From Oikopleura dioica (lineage: Eukaryota; Chordata; Appendicularia; Copelata; Oikopleuridae): a DNA stretch of 64,000 nucleotides. Location: the NCBI GenBank assembly GCA_907165135.1, contig OU015568.1, forward strand, positions 7,014,501-7,078,500, read 5' to 3'. Below are positions 9,551-22,682 of this stretch, in pieces. The notes under the pieces are model-generated. The model saw nothing but the letters and a program-made list of their open reading frames with translations. It searched no databases and was not told the DNA's origin. Both the position numbers and the translations under genes were made by a program. Numbering within the stretch: position 1 is the first letter of the stretch; each line of letters starts with the position of its first letter.

Positions 9551-12500
9551 CTAGTTGGTAGTTAAAATATTCACGATGGCGAGCTGGAAGTTATCGCGGG
9601 GCAGGACTGAAACGGGCTCTGGAGCTTTCCAGGCGCCGTCGGGATGCGAGGGCTTGTCAAGCGAGGTCAGCAGGGCAACACTAAAATTCATAAGCAAGCC
9701 TTTTCACGCTCTTTGTTTACCTTCCGCTGTCCCTGGAACCGACCAGGAAAAGACTATTCCTCAACGACACGCATAACGAAAATCCAAGTTGTGGTGGGGG
9801 CTTCAGAATCGTCCACTCGTCAACGCTTGAGTGGTATTGCAAAAGCGTTGGGGACTAGAATTGAACTAATAAGCCAATGTGATCTATTGTATCCTTACCT
9901 TTGTATCGACCAAATAAATAGAATTATGAACTTGCGCCAGGGAGTGGTTCGGAGCAACACGTTGTGGAAGGGAGTTTCTTTTGATCCACATATCACCGGA
10001 AAGAAGAAGCACAGAGGACTCACTGCCAGCTCCACCAGTCACCATTATTTCTCCAGTTCGTTTGAGAACTAAACAGACTTCTATTCAAATTGCTCATTTG
10101 TTGATTTCAAACCTATGGCTCCATATTGACTTCTCGCAGCGGGCAAAACCGAGCCCTTTCTCCAGCGCTGTCTCCTGATGTCGTAAACCTCCGTCGTGTC
10201 CGTACTTGACCACTGATCTGTCATCCCACCGATCGCGTAAAGATTACCATTCAGCGGGAGCAGACAGAAATGACTTCGTCTCTTGCTCATTGCCGGAAGC
10301 GATTCCCAGCTGTGTTCTTTAGAATTGTATCGATGTGCTGTTGCGAGCGTTGATGAGTCGATTCCCAGTCCACCAGCGACGAATACATCGCTAAAAATTA
10401 CAGTATTTTGATGAAAACAAGCTTCAACTGACTCAGCTATCTAGGTCAGTGAATACTTTTGTAGAAAATTTGTTGCCATAAAGTGTCTAATCACGACAAA
10501 ATTGCTGTTTACAGTTGGTCAAAATTATTCAAGAATTACCTGTCAATAACGGATATAGCGAAATTCTTGCGTCGCACAGGCAGCGAGGTGAGTGAGTGCC
10601 AACCGCGCTCGTCGCGGTAATAGATTTGGTTTTGTAAACCATCCTTTCCGCAGCCACCTGCGCAGATGATCGTGCTTTTCAGCTCGTTTGCCTGCGCCGA
10701 GCTATTGCGGCGGCTGGCGGCGATGATTTTCGCCTTCAATTCTGGATTCGCGATGATGAAATCGCTGCTTTGGACTTCCACGAGCTCGCGTGTGTTCATC
10801 TAAAACAAATATCAGTTTGGGTCCTTTTTTTCGGGAAATTTGACCTTTCTGAACTTGATGAGCGCCATGACGCTAGAAAGATGACGCTGGCGAGTGTTGA
10901 CCGAGTACCGTAGCCATCCGGTCAGAGCTTCGAAAAGGTCCATTTCTTGGCGATTTGTGGAAGTTGGCATTAGCCAAATGACGTCTTCTAACGTCAATTC
11001 CTGGATTGATGGATAAGCATTGTTGATTTGATAATTTGGTACCTTGAAATAATCTTGCTTCGAAATTTCAGCAAGGTGAATTCCACAGAATCTTCTTATT
11101 TCTCCTCGAAGTCTTCCAAGATGCAGCTTTTTCGAATGCGTGTACAGTGTGGTCCAGTTTTTCAAGGTCACGAAGTTGCTCAAGCTAGAAAATTTCAACT
11201 TACTGCTCACAAAACATGTCTTACCTGATGCAATTTTCTTCAATATACCGACCGGCACTTTGGGCGACAAAAGTAAGTCCAAATTTCTGTCCATTGATGA
11301 GCAAATCAATAACTGTGATTCTGTCGATTGAAAGCTCGCCTCCATACATGTAGCTAAATTAACAAAATTATTATTATAAAATTGTTATTCTTAAAATTCC
11401 GCTCGACACCTGCAAAAGCGCCTCGTGACAGTTTGAAATATCAAAATGCAAAACGAAACTCAGCTGAACATTTCGAAAGGTCAGCACCGGCACTGGCGCC
11501 TTTGCATTTGGTGGGAAATTGTGATTACCGGATAAGGCACTTGAGGGAGGCGGAGGAGATGTTTGGGATCATGAGAAGGCGGTTGAGGGAACCTTTGGCT
11601 CCGCTTTCGTTATTGTTGTTGTTGTTATTGTCTTCGTCCAGTTTCTTGATCATTTCTTGGAGTTCGGAGGAAGCCGCGGCCAGGACAACTCGATGCGCGC
11701 AGAAGTCGACATCCTGATTCTGTTTGAGAAAAGTTTCTTGGTATTTACAGTCAGGGTTGCAATAAGGGTGGGTTTTTTAAGAAAAAAAATGACCAAAAAA
11801 GCCGCAATTTTGAAGTTTTTTGATGGAAAAAGCCCGAATTGCCCTTACTGTAAATGCATAAAGTAAGCTTTATCTTTCAAACAATGTTCCTTTGCTCTGA
11901 GGGTTATGTCCGTCAGAATTCCACTTTCTCGCAAATGCCGGAGGCCGGAAAGCAGCCCAGGAATACTTCCTGAGCGGTACGCATAAGTAACCTGGTCATT
12001 CCGCGAATTCTTGGCGTCTAACTTGTGCATCAGCTTGTCGAACATTTTCGACAATTGACTGATCCCGAGTTTTTGCGTTGCATCGCGCAGCTTTGTTAGC
12101 GACTCGTTGTTAAACTGGGCTTCAGAATTGTACACGAATCTAAAATGTCGTTTAAAAATTGACAAGTCTTTTTTGACATGCAAACTCGACTAGAGCGGCC
12201 AAAGTGTCTGGGTCTACTCGTTCCGCGGACATGCTGTGCTGCTTTTTCGAGAAGATATCGAGCAGAATCGGGCTCAAAAAAGGCTGAAAGAGGTGTTCTG
12301 ACCCAGAACGAGAACGGGATAAGCCCTTTTCAGCCCCGTTCCTGAGGGCACCAAGTACCACCCGGTGACATCGGATAGTCGTGTCGCCGAGTTTGAAAGT
12401 GACGTCGGTCATCACCTGCCGCGCGCGGAACAGGCGAAGATTGTGCAAAAACTGGCTTGCGTAATCGTCATCCCTTTTTCCGTGCTCGTGGCCGATCGGA

Positions 12501-12709
12501 ATCGAGCGTAAAGAGGTTGTTCTTTTTAAATCATCCAGTCCTTATGAAATGATTTATATCTTGTTCGAATTTTCAAGTTGCGAAAAAAAATTTTTCAATC
12601 ATTTTCCTGAAGGCCTGAAAGAAGTGATCTTCCCAATCGTCGAGACTGATCTTTTGTTGGACGAAATCGGCTTGTCCAGCGCAAAATCTGAGCTGGACCC
12701 ATTTCCCAT
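9551..12709 (-). CDS. Kelch-like protein with two BTB domains, BACK and Kelch repeats
   Basis: Twelve exons sum exactly to 763 residues: 12709-12607, 12540-12186, 12139-11896, 11719-11529, 11353-11225, 11184-11043, 11000-10845, 10799-10540, 10390-10113, 10068-9899, 9854-9721, 9680-9551. The N terminus MGNGSSS suggests N-myristoylation. BTB1 has MTDVTFKLGDTTIRCHRVVL and BTB2 has TDITLRNQDVDFCAHRVVL with MYGGELSIDRI. BACK follows (WTTLYTHSKKLHLGRLRG to FEALTGWLRYS). Kelch blades include CAGGCGKDGLQNQIYYRDERGW, VAGGLGIDS, AIGGMTDQWSSTDTTEVYD and VTGGAGSESS. Kelch-like proteins are usually Cullin-3 substrate adaptors. Two introns are non-canonical (12541-12606 GA-AG, 11720-11895 GC-AG) yet keep the frame. 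An asparagine run (DEDNNNNNNNES) lies within BTB2. Confidence 0.82.
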
Positions 12710-13573
12710 TTTCTTCCTCTCTCTTTCTCTCTCTCTCTCTTTTTTCTGTTCGTGTTTTCTCTTCAAGTGCAAAAATACAAGTGTTGTTGTTATTGAGTTG
12801 GGCGTGTTTTCGGTGCTGGAGCTAGAATCAAGAGGTGCTTCCTAGTTTTTTGGGCTGGAAATAACAACAGATAGCGGCGTTGTGAGAGTGATTGTGAAAA
12901 AACGCGCAAGACTGCTGGTGGTGTAAGATACACGTCCCATCACTTCTAGGGTGCGCCAGACGCCGCCACTGCCCGCTCAGGCACCACCGTATCAAACCAA
13001 TTTACGCCAAGACGCGCTGCAAGAGAATGGTAAGTCGATTAAATTTGCATTGATTTCAACAAACGATTTCGGCATTTCTTGAAGCACTAGAATCTACGCT
13101 GCGCATATTTTCTTTTCAGAAGAACGCTGGTTTCTTTATTTAACCTGCCGCTAGAATTTTCTTTCTAACGGGCAAATTTCGACCAATTCTAGCGCGTAGA
13201 CGAGTGTCACCCGTGAATACAACTATTTGAACTTTGCGATTAAGTGGATCTAGCATTTCAAAAACCACCCTAGCTCACGAATCAACGACCGGTCAAAGGG
13301 ACTAAGGGCGTAGTCAAATAAGTCGCATCGTACGCTGCTCGCTGGCGGTGCAGTAAATTTTAAAGTACCGTTACAATTGGTGGTGTAGTGCGTAACCAAC
13401 TAACTGAGCCCAATCCGTAGTAAACCGAAAACCTGGCCAGGGGCCCTGACGGCCGGATCATCCTGACTGAGCTGGTAGATCAGGCATCTTCAATCCGATT
13501 AGATCAGGAAAAAAAGAGCGATGCTTGTTTGAACGTGAGTCGAATTTATTCGCAAAAATTACAATCAGAAATT
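12710..13573. other. Intergenic region, no supported gene
   Basis: The first part (12715-12740) has a CT-rich run that, on the minus strand, is a GA-rich leader of the Kelch gene. A consensus donor GTAAGTCG at about 13030 follows an ATG on the plus strand, but the frame dies within a few codons after every acceptor I tried. GC-rich sequence at 13430-13460 could be structured RNA; I cannot assign it. Confidence 0.35.
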
Positions 13574-14590
13574 TTACAAGTAAATAACAGCTGGGTCGTA
13601 TCCTCCATAATAGTCACTATTGTCGTCGCTATCATGACTTCCGTCGCCGCCATCGTCGTCAGAATGCTGCACTTGATCCCCCTCTGAAATATTGGTTCTC
13701 AATACCGGAGTACTCCAAGACTCTGGGCTCGGCAACCTGTATAGAAAACCTGAGTCAGGTAAGGAGGAGGCTAAACGAAAAACCGCGTCGCGGCTATTTT
13801 ATTAAAACAAAGCCGCAGAGCGGCTTCGACAAAATAAGTATTTCAATCAGTCACGATGTTCTTAACCTGACTCACATTTTCTACATATTTTGCCCGGCGA
13901 CAGTTGCCGAACTCAGACCGAAATGCATTCCTGTCAATAGAGACGGGTTTCAGTGACATTTTAAAAGCTCTCAAGATGTCATAGAATCAATATAGACATA
14001 GATATAACTTCAATATGTATATCTACAATTTTAAATGCTCAAATCCATTTTTGGTTCATGATTTTCTGGAACAAAGTATTTTTTGAGATTCTTCAAAAAC
14101 TTACTTTTCTTACTAAGAACCCATGCATGCTTAATACCCTTGTCGTCAAAGAAACAATCCACGAGATCCGCATCATCTGCTTCTGTATCCGAGCCATCGT
14201 CGTCTTCGTCGTCTTCTACCGCTCCGTTTTCGTCGTCCATTCCCCTGTCCATCATACAGTCCATCGCGTCCAAGTCTGCTACAGATGCGAGTTATTTAAA
14301 TCTGGACTTAACAGTTTACTCCAACATGCTCTCATCCTCTTTTCGGGATAGCAATTGATTTTCGGATAAGACGCAGATGACAGAAGTAATCCAAACTTAC
14401 CGATCATATACCGCTCGTCTTCGCTGGAGTCCTCCATGTTTTCTCTGGCAATGATTGTCGCTAACGCCAAATTATTGCTTTGAATTGTGGTCCCTAATGG
14501 CACGATACTTGAAACTTAAAAACTAAGCATGCAGAAAAGAACTTATTTGTCACCTTTACAAAGTGTTTCTAAACTGCTTTTACCGTCCAT
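13574..14590 (-). CDS. Acidic orphan protein
   Basis: Four exons (14590-14554, 14514-14401, 14278-14105, 13683-13574) give 144 residues ending GGYDPAVIYL and followed by a polyadenylation-like GAATAAA. The middle is very acidic (AVEDDEDDDGSDTEADDAD), the C-terminal exon is rich in Asp/Ser/His, and a short hydrophobic/basic patch GIKHAWVLSKKK sits between. I do not recognise a family. Intron 3 (421 nt) contains one copy of the TGAGTCA foldback element. The consistent frame over four exons and strong donor sites support a real gene; function is unknown. Confidence 0.55.
13725..13914. repeat. TGAGTCA foldback element, copy A
   Basis: Starts GGGCTCGGCAACCTG, then AAAACCTGAGTCAGG, and ends with the degraded inverse CCTGACTCA...GTTGCCGA. 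Internal GCCGC/GCGGC palindromes are present. It lies in intron 3 of the acidic orphan gene. Confidence 0.75.
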
Positions 14591-14709
14591 ATTTCCCCAG
14601 CCAAAGCAAAATAGAAGTATCGAGTCTTCAAGAGTTCGCAAAAATTTTTAATTATGTTTCCTATTAAAAATAACTAAATGGGATACTATCTTAATTAATT
14701 CTTTTTCAC

Positions 14710-14860
14710 GGGAAAACCTGAGTCAGGGTTCGAGAAAAGCTTTCATAAAAGCCGCGCAGCGAATTGTTAAAAACGAAGCCGCAAAGTGCCTAAATCAATT
14801 CTAGCGGAGCTGCTTCTTTTCTCAAAGCTTTTCTCGAACCCTGACTCAGGTTTTCAACTC
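14710..14860. repeat. TGAGTCA foldback element, copy B
   Basis: Intergenic copy with arms GAAAACCTGAGTCAGGGTTC and GAACCCTGACTCAGGTTTTC flanking AAGCTTT palindromes and a GCCGC-containing core. The outer GGCTCGGCAACC part of the family terminus is missing or diverged here. Confidence 0.7.
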
Positions 14861-15467
14861 AGGTTCTTGAGCCCTGATTTACTGTTTCTCACTCAAACTC
14901 TATACAATTCCAGTCGTTTCTCTCTGCCCAGAGCGTCGCAATTCTCTCTCCGATTCCACTAAATTAAATTGAAAATTAAAATTGTGAAAATTAAAATTAT
15001 AAAATTATCAATTTTTATATAAAAAAAATCGGCGCCGACCTGAGGTTGCAGCAAATGCAACCATTCATAGCCTGGGGAATGAAAAAGAGAAAGGAATTAG
15101 CTGCCTGGTCTGTAATCTTCTCGGAGTCATTCATCCTCGCGCATGAATATATTCCAGTGAATAATAGGATCGAAGACGAGCTTCAGAACGATACTCAATA
15201 AATCATAAATTAAGAAAGTACAGGTGACCATTCATCGACAAATCGAAGGCGATATTGACCATTGTTCCTATCCGACGGCGCCTTCGTCATTAATACTGAT
15301 TATCTATCGGACTCAGATCTCTCCAATACGCCAGTCTATCTATTTAGAATACGTTTGATTCCAAGTAAATTTCGTCTTGAAGGACCTGTCAAAAATTAAA
15401 ACGTTGCTAAAGAAATCTCAGATTATTCAATTGTCAAATTAGTCTATCATCATCTGAGCGTGGCAAC

Positions 15468-15655
15468 CTGTGTAGAAATCTGAGTCAGGGCCTGGAAGAT
15501 ACTGCATGAAAAGCAGCTACAGCGGCTTTTTTTAAATACGAAGGCGCGAAGCGCCTCCGCTAGTTTTTGTGAAAAGATTGAACTTCGCAACTTGGTTCCT
15601 ATAAAAGACCTCATCTAAGGTCTTCAGACCCTGACTCAGGTTTTCAACAATAGTT
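15468..15655. repeat. TGAGTCA foldback element, copy C
   Basis: Intergenic copy in the region before the histone cluster. The left end GGCAACCTGTGTAGAAATC is followed by TGAGTCAGGGCC; the right end reads GACCCTGACTCAGGTTTTC. The core again contains AGCGGC and GAAGCGCC palindromic bits. Confidence 0.72.
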
Positions 15656-15911
15656 CCCGACCCAAGATCTGGTTTGTCTGTGGCGCAGATCCTGCGCTTT
15701 CTAACCGAAACATCCCTATTTTGAACCTCGAAAACTAACGATCTTTCAAACTGCGCGCCATTTTGTAAATTTGGCGCAAAACCCTGACATCAATTTCCTT
15801 CCAAAAACAACCAAAACTTTCGTAAACCTAAAGGAATGTGTCGATTTTATTTGAATTCGGGCAGAGTTCTGTAGCAGAAAAAGCCAGTGGCTTTGGTTTT
15901 TGGTGATTTGT

Positions 15912-15927
15912 GGCCCTAAAAAGGGCC
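15912..15927 (-). terminator. Histone mRNA 3' stem-loop of H3
   Basis: On the minus strand it reads GGCCCTTTTTAGGGCC, the animal replication-dependent histone stem-loop with a 6-bp stem and a T-rich tetraloop, followed by ACAAA. It lies about 28 nt after the H3 stop and is where SLBP/U7-type 3' cleavage is directed. Confidence 0.95.
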
Positions 15928-15955
15928 GGTTTTGTAAGGCGAAAGCACTTAGAAA

Positions 15956-16916
<961 letters not shown>

Positions 16917-16943
16917 GTCGCCTACAAGCAAGCTTCAAAAACA

Positions 16944-16959
16944 GGCCCTTTTTAGGGCC
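16944..16959 (+). terminator. Histone mRNA 3' stem-loop of H4
   Basis: GGCCCTTTTTAGGGCC followed by ACAAA, 27 nt after the H4 stop codon. The following 40 nt have no clear purine-rich histone downstream element. Confidence 0.95.
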
Positions 16960-18229
16960 ACAAATACCTCAAACAAACTGAACCTGAACCACTGACAACT
17001 GGATCATTAATTATAAAATGTACTCGTTTATAATTCTGTCAAAAGTAGCAGCCATGCTAATACATTAATTAAATTGTGATAAATAAATTACTTTTGAGTT
17101 TCATCTCGAAATTATTGATATTTTCTGCAGGGAAGACACACCAATTTAGATATTATTTTCGAGTTTATTGTAAGAAAAATTTTGAATTTGCACAGAAAGA
17201 TAGGTTTTTATTACTTTTTCCATTCTTTTCCGTTCCAGTTTTTTCTGGGTAAATCGATTTCAGTCTTCGGGAAACCCGAGGAATTGAATCCTTTAGCTGC
17301 CAATTTCTGGCAAGTAATCGCTTTGATAAAACATCAAAACGACCACGGTTTTCTTCGATCCGAATATCGGATCAAACTCCTTAAATAATGTTATTTATCA
17401 ATAATCGTCGCTAAAATTTTACCTCAAATACGCGGCCTTTGGACTTCGGAAAGCCGAAGACTTGATTGAGGGTAAAAATTTAGCCCTGACATCAACAAAA
17501 AATCTAGAGACTTTTCGAACTAAACGGGCTTCTTTTTTACCTCTAGAAAAAAATAACAGGACGTCGATGTCGATTCATTGCATATTGAAATCAGTGTTGA
17601 TTGTCATTGATTTCAGGACCTAATAAAGAAATAATGAAAATCTGTGCGTTTCCAAAGAAATCCATCGTAATTTTTCACCCTTGAGAATGATTGCTCACGG
17701 TAAATTTGAATAATAAATCTGTACTCTGGCTATTTAGGGTCCCTAAATTAGAGACTTTTCAGATTTCATTTCAAATTTTTCAACAAGAAAGGTATACAAA
17801 TTTCAGTGATACTGTATCACTGATACATCGGTAGAATTATACAGTCAGCTTGCCAGTAAATTAACAATATGATGCAACCATGTGATAATAGATTTTCATA
17901 TCGATTAATATTAGCATTCTAAAAGACTAAAACTATATAAAAATGATCTTTCAATAAGAAAACAGCCCTCAATCTGTAACTTGAAGTCCCTTTCACTTCT
18001 CCTCAAAGAAGCACTTATCCCTCCCTGATTATTATTCCCGTTGCAATTTCAAACATAGCTCCCCATGGCGCGAAATCAACCGTAAAAACCGATAATCGTT
18101 TGATCAGGTGACCGCGTTTTCGAGCCGGCGCGCGGGCCAACGGAATTCTCGCGCGCCAACGGAAAAAAAGAGCGCGCGCGGGCACCCTGGCTGGGCGCCA
18201 AACTCAAAACGGCTCGAAAGTTGTCTCCC
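16960..18229. other. Histone cluster spacer, no gene seen
   Basis: AT-rich spacer between the H4 stem-loop and the H1 promoter. Two short inverted motifs stand out (TCGGGAAACCCGA at about 17265 and CTTCGGAAAGCCGAAG at about 17434). Open frames are short and unconvincing. A GC-rich part (18115-18185) with repeated GCGCGC leads into the H1 promoter. Confidence 0.5.
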
Positions 18230-18347
18230 GCACCGCACCTTCGAGACTATTTATACTACGGAGGCTGCTCATTCCTGATCATAACCAAATAGCGTTTTTA
18301 GCTACAGCACCTCTTCCGTCACCAGAAGACCCGTCAACAGCAAGAAG
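18230..18347 (+). promoter_or_regulatory. Histone H1 promoter
   Basis: A TATTTATA at 18249-18256 lies about 90 bp before the H1 ATG, downstream of GC-rich sequence and an ACTCAAAACGG motif (about 18203) reminiscent of the A/C-rich H1 box. Assignment is by position. Confidence 0.6.
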
Positions 18348-18842
18348 ATGCCCGCCTCACCAAAGAAAGCAACCAAGGCTCCAGCCAAGAAGGCCGAGCA
18401 CCCAACCTTCAACGTCATGATCGTCGCTGCCATCGCCGCCCTCAAGGAACGCTCCGGCTCCTCCCGACAGGCCATCGAGAAGTACATCGTCGCCAACTAC
18501 AAGGGCGTCGAGAAGGGATCCCACCACTTCAAGAAGGCCCTCAAGACCGGCGTCGAGAAAGGCGTCCTCGTCCAGACCAAGGGCGTCGGTGCCAGCGGTT
18601 CCTTCAAGATCAAGAAGCAAGAGAAGCCAGCCAAGCCCGCTGCCGCCAAGAAACCCGCTGCCAAAAAGACTGCCGCCAAGAAGCCAGCAGCCAAGAAGGT
18701 CGCCGCCAAAAAGCCCGCTGCAAAGAAGGTCGTCAAGAAAACTGCGACGAAGAAAGCCGCCTCCCCCAAAAAGGTTGTCAAGAAAGTCGCTGCCAAGAAG
18801 CCAGCTGCCAAAAAGACCGCCAAGAAGACTGGCAAGAAGTAA
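18348..18842 (+). CDS. H1: Linker histone H1
   Basis: Intronless, 164 residues. A short Ala/Lys/Pro N-terminal tail is followed by the winged-helix globular domain ([20 protein letters not shown] to [10 protein letters not shown], about residues 22-95). The C-terminal tail is built from repeated KKPAAKK units. It binds linker DNA and compacts chromatin. The tail repeats create open frames on the other strand that are shadows. A canonical stem-loop at 18878-18893 and an AATAAA at about 18961 both follow the stop. Confidence 0.98.
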   Translation: MPASPKKATKAPAKKAEHPTFNVMIVAAIAALKERSGSSRQAIEKYIVANYKGVEKGSHHFKKALKTGVEKGVLVQTKGVGASGSFKIKKQEKPAKPAAAKKPAAKKTAAKKPAAKKVAAKKPAAKKVVKKTATKKAASPKKVVKKVAAKKPAAKKTAKKTGKK

Positions 18843-18877
18843 CTTCTCCAACCACCAAAAAAATCCACAAAAAAAAC

Positions 18878-18893
18878 GGCTCTTTTCAGAGCC
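18878..18893 (+). terminator. Histone mRNA 3' stem-loop of H1
   Basis: GGCTCTTTTCAGAGCC followed by ACAAA, 35 nt after the H1 stop. The stem differs from the other four genes by a compensated C/G to T/A pair, so pairing is kept. Confidence 0.95.
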
Positions 18894-19683
18894 ACAAATT
18901 CCAAAAAAACTCTTCTTTGTAAATATTCTTTCTCCACTGCCTTCACTAAAACATAAAGAATAAAGTATTCAATTCTTACTTCAGCTTTTCATGACTCTTT
19001 ACTAGCAATTTGCATCAAGTCTTAGCAGTAAAGTTTTACAAAAATTAATAATTTTTGTTTTAGTTTACGAGTTTTCGTTGACCATTTTTGAGGATTGTAG
19101 ATTTTCTATTTGGAAGTTTTTTTTGCAAAAGTGACGGTAAAAGACTTAAAGGTTTCTGAATGAGATGAAATCATAAACGACTACATTATCATTGAAAACA
19201 AAATGATATCTTTTCATTTGAACCAAACCAGCTTTTGAAAGTTGCTGGAAATCGAAGGGATGCCCCGTTGCGCGCGAAATCGAGTTGCTAGCCAGGCCGC
19301 GGGCTTCAACGAAAACGCCAAAATCGATACTTCGTGCCGCTGTGTGACACGCTCGACTGAAGATGTAGACGGATAACGTGCTTTAGAAATGGCTCCCTGC
19401 TTGCTTCCTGTTCAAAATCTTCGAAAAACGAGCGATAATGAAATCATTGAAGACAACTTTCAATTCAAGCACCACCAATCAACTCAATTCTACCTTTTCA
19501 ACTACAGTAGCTATTTGCCTAGTCAAATGATACTCTCTTTGAATATCGAATTGATTCTTTGGCTAAGTTTCTTTCAAATTCAAGTTTTGATGAGTCAAAT
19601 TTTATAATAAGATTTATTTTATTCCTAGTCAATCTTTTGGGCAGTGAAAAGTTGTCAAAGACAAGTATTTTTTGGTAAGTTTG
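18894..19683. other. Spacer between H1 and H2A, no gene seen
   Basis: AT-rich. A plus-strand AATAAA (about 18961) could serve H1. A GC-rich block at 19258-19380 (CGCGCGAAATCG, GGCCGCGGGC) resembles a promoter, but I could not attach a coding frame to it. Confidence 0.4.
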
Positions 19684-19699
19684 TGGCCCTAAAAAGGGC
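19684..19699 (-). terminator. Histone mRNA 3' stem-loop of H2A
   Basis: On the minus strand GGCCCTTTTTAGGGCC then ACAAA, 31 nt after the H2A stop. Identical to the H3, H4 and H2B stem-loops. Confidence 0.95.
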
Positions 19700-19730
19700 C
19701 GGGTTTGTGAATTTCTCAGTGAAGAGAAAT

Positions 19731-20338
<608 letters not shown>

Positions 20339-20701
20339 ATGGCCGCTACCAAGGGATCGAAGAAAGCTATCGTCAAGAAGGCTCCCCCAGCCGGAGACAA
20401 GAAGAAGCGAAAGGCTAAGCGAAAGGAGTCTTACTCGATCTACATCTACAAGGTCCTCAAGCAGGTCCACCCCGACACCGGTATCTCCTCGAAGGCCATG
20501 TCCATCATGAACTCGTTCGTGTCCGACATCTTCGAGCGAATCGCCAACGAGGCCTCCCGACTCGCCAAGTACAACAAGAAGTCCACCATCTCTTCCCGAG
20601 AGGTCCAGACCGCCGTCCGACTTCTCCTCCCCGGTGAATTGGCCAAGCACGCCGTCTCCGAAGGTACCAAGGCCGTCACCAAGTACACCTCCTCCAAGTA
20701 A
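20339..20701 (+). CDS. H2B: Histone H2B
   Basis: Intronless, 120 residues, with a basic tail, [20 protein letters not shown], the histone fold and the C terminus [12 protein letters not shown]. It dimerises with H2A. The gene ends 24 nt before its stem-loop. Confidence 0.99.
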   Translation: MAATKGSKKAIVKKAPPAGDKKKRKAKRKESYSIYIYKVLKQVHPDTGISSKAMSIMNSFVSDIFERIANEASRLAKYNKKSTISSREVQTAVRLLLPGELAKHAVSEGTKAVTKYTSSK

Positions 20702-20725
20702 ATTTCGATTTACTTCGACAAACCC

Positions 20726-20741
20726 GGCCCTTTTTAGGGCC
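20726..20741 (+). terminator. Histone mRNA 3' stem-loop of H2B
   Basis: GGCCCTTTTTAGGGCC followed by ACAAA. As with the other four, there is no obvious purine-rich downstream element in the next 40 nt. Confidence 0.95.
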
Positions 20742-21439
20742 ACAAATTCTCAAAACTGCCACTGTTTACATTTGATTCTTTTGAACTTATTCTATGAAAT
20801 GATAATCTACTGTGCACTCTTTATGAAAATATGGCCAGTTATAAAGTTAATTACGAAATGAAAATCTTTATGTAAAATTTACATTGCAAATAAAGTGATG
20901 AGTGACTTTACTGAAGTTGTCGTTAGAATTCATTTTTGAAAGCAGGAGCAGTTATTCGCGGGCGCGCGAAAACCGGTTAGATTTAAAAAGCTTGTAATTT
21001 CCCGCCCCGCCACTTCGTGATCGATACGGATCACTGAACTCTTGAATGAAGGGGAATTTGATACGAATCGTCGTTTATTCTCAGTTCTAGGCGCACTTTT
21101 ATCCGGAAAAGCACGGTATTTCTTCTGAGCGATAATTTTAAAAATAAATTTAGAAAATTAGTCCTAATTATTGATTGTAATCAATGTTTGAGATAATTTT
21201 TGCGATCGTAATTACAGTATGCGACATACAGTATCATCGATTTATTCTAAATAATCATCGTTGATTTCAAAAATGATTTCAAAAACATTTTTCAAATATT
21301 CCATGTTTGAGCCTCTTTATTCAGGTCAGAAAAAAGGGATGACTCTGTTCCTGTCGGTCCGCGACCTGCCCGGAGGGCAAGTTCCACGGCCTGTGTCAGA
21401 GTTGTGTTCCATACTTAGCTTGCCTTTTTACCAAAAAGT
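20742..21439. other. Intergenic region between H2B and SURF4
   Basis: Mostly AT-rich; no coding frame supported. A GC-rich segment at 20955-21010 includes GCGGGCGCGCGAAA and a TTTCCCGCC (20998-21006), both E2F-like, and could be a promoter or enhancer for the flanking genes. That role is inferred from motifs only. Confidence 0.4.
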
Positions 21440-22682
21440 ATGAAAATGGGGATTTTGAGTGAATTAGACAAGGTCGCCGGCGATATTCTCAAAGACACGA
21501 GAGACATTTTGATCTTTATCGGAAGACTGCTGCTGATTTCGACTTTTATCGAGGATGGCTTTAGAATGTGGCATCAGTGGACAGGTAAATTGAGAAAGAA
21601 AGGGTGGAGGTTTATTATTTTGTAGAGCACACGGAATACATTGGAAACACGTGGGACTGGCAGACGGAAATAGCTACAGTCGTTGTGGGGATCAATCTCG
21701 CCGGGCAAGTTTTAGGAGCGATCCTGGTGCTCTTCCGAATTTTAGTCACTCCTTCAGTTGTGCTACTCACGCTCATCGTCATCATCCAGGTTTGATTTCC
21801 CTTTCTTTATTCTTTTTTCGACTTTTTCCAAGACGATTGTTTATTCGATCATTTTCGACATCAAATTCCTGATGCGCCACCTCGCCATGATCGGCGCTCT
21901 CCTCCTCCTCCTCGCCGAGCACAAAGACCGTCGCGCTCAACAACAGAAGCAAAAGACGCCCGTTGGCCTTCCGGTCCTCGATGAGCACAGTCCGTCCAGT
22001 GGGCTTCAATTCTTTGGCAGAATTTTTCTTGTTCTGTTGTTTTGCACGCTCCTGCATTTCTGGGGCTGGTCTCAGGCGGCTGAAAACTTCAAGAATGACG
22101 AAGATGCTTTTGAAGATTTAATAGGGAAGGGTCTTGACTACTGAACTCGGCAAAAACCTGAGTCAGGGTCTGAAAGATCATTTTGGAAACGAAGAATTTG
22201 AAAATAAATTGAAATGTTAACTTTGCGAAGCCGCTTTGCGGCTTCGTTTTAAAGCAGCCGCTATGCGGCTTTTTGCTAAAGATCTTTCAGGCCCTGACTC
22301 AGGTTTTCAAGGCAGGTTGCCGAGCCTAATTTCGAATATATTATGCAGACCCGAATTAAAGGAATCAAGAAAGAAGTCCTCAACGACACCTTCGGGCTTT
22401 TCTTCATCCTGCTAATCGTCGCTGGATGGAAAACTAGACTATGTTCATTAATTCTGATCATTTGGCTTGGCTGCCTCAACTTCTTCGTCAACGACTTCTG
22501 GAGTCATGCAGACACGTCGATGATGTACGACTTCAAGCGCTACGATTTCTTCCAGGTAAGAAGAACCACTGCAACTCACTGTAACACTGTTTTAGACATT
22601 GAGTGTCATTGGAGGGCTGAAAATTTTAATCGCGCTTGGACCTGGCCACTTCTCGCTGGACTATGAGAAGAAAGGAATTTAA
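21440..22682 (+). CDS. SURF4: Surfeit locus protein 4 (ER cargo receptor)
   Basis: Exons 21440-21584, 21626-21789, 21833 to about 22129, 22349-22555 and 22596-22682. Conserved parts: LLLISTFIEDGFRMWHQWT, YSIIFDIKFLMRHLAMIGALLLLLAEH, GRIFLVLLFCTLLHF, the C-terminal YDFFQTLSVIGGL, and the last four residues KKGI, a KKxx ER-retrieval signal. SURF4/Erv29 is a multi-span ER-Golgi cargo receptor. Intron 3 contains foldback copy D. Removing that copy leaves about 38 nt. In frame, this intron appears to start with GG; the GT one base later would shift the frame, so the junction is uncertain. The region before it (SQAAENFKNDEDAFEDLIGK) is longer than in vertebrate SURF4. Confidence 0.88.
22146..22327. 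repeat. TGAGTCA foldback element, copy D
   Basis: In SURF4 intron 3. The left arm CTCGGCAAAAACCTGAGTCAGGGTC lacks part of the CAACCTGTG segment; the right arm has GACTCAGGTTTTCAAGGCAG and GGTTGCCGAGCC. The core has GAAGCCGCTTTGCGGCTTCG and GCAGCCGCTATGCGGC palindromes. Confidence 0.82.

Noticed and set aside
9644-10072. 142-residue plus-strand ORF
   Set aside because: It lies opposite three Kelch exons that splice in perfect phase on the minus strand.
18357-18963. Long open frames opposite and alongside histone H1
   Set aside because: They are shadows of the Lys/Ala/Pro-rich H1 tail (for example [10 protein letters not shown]-like text) with no independent features.
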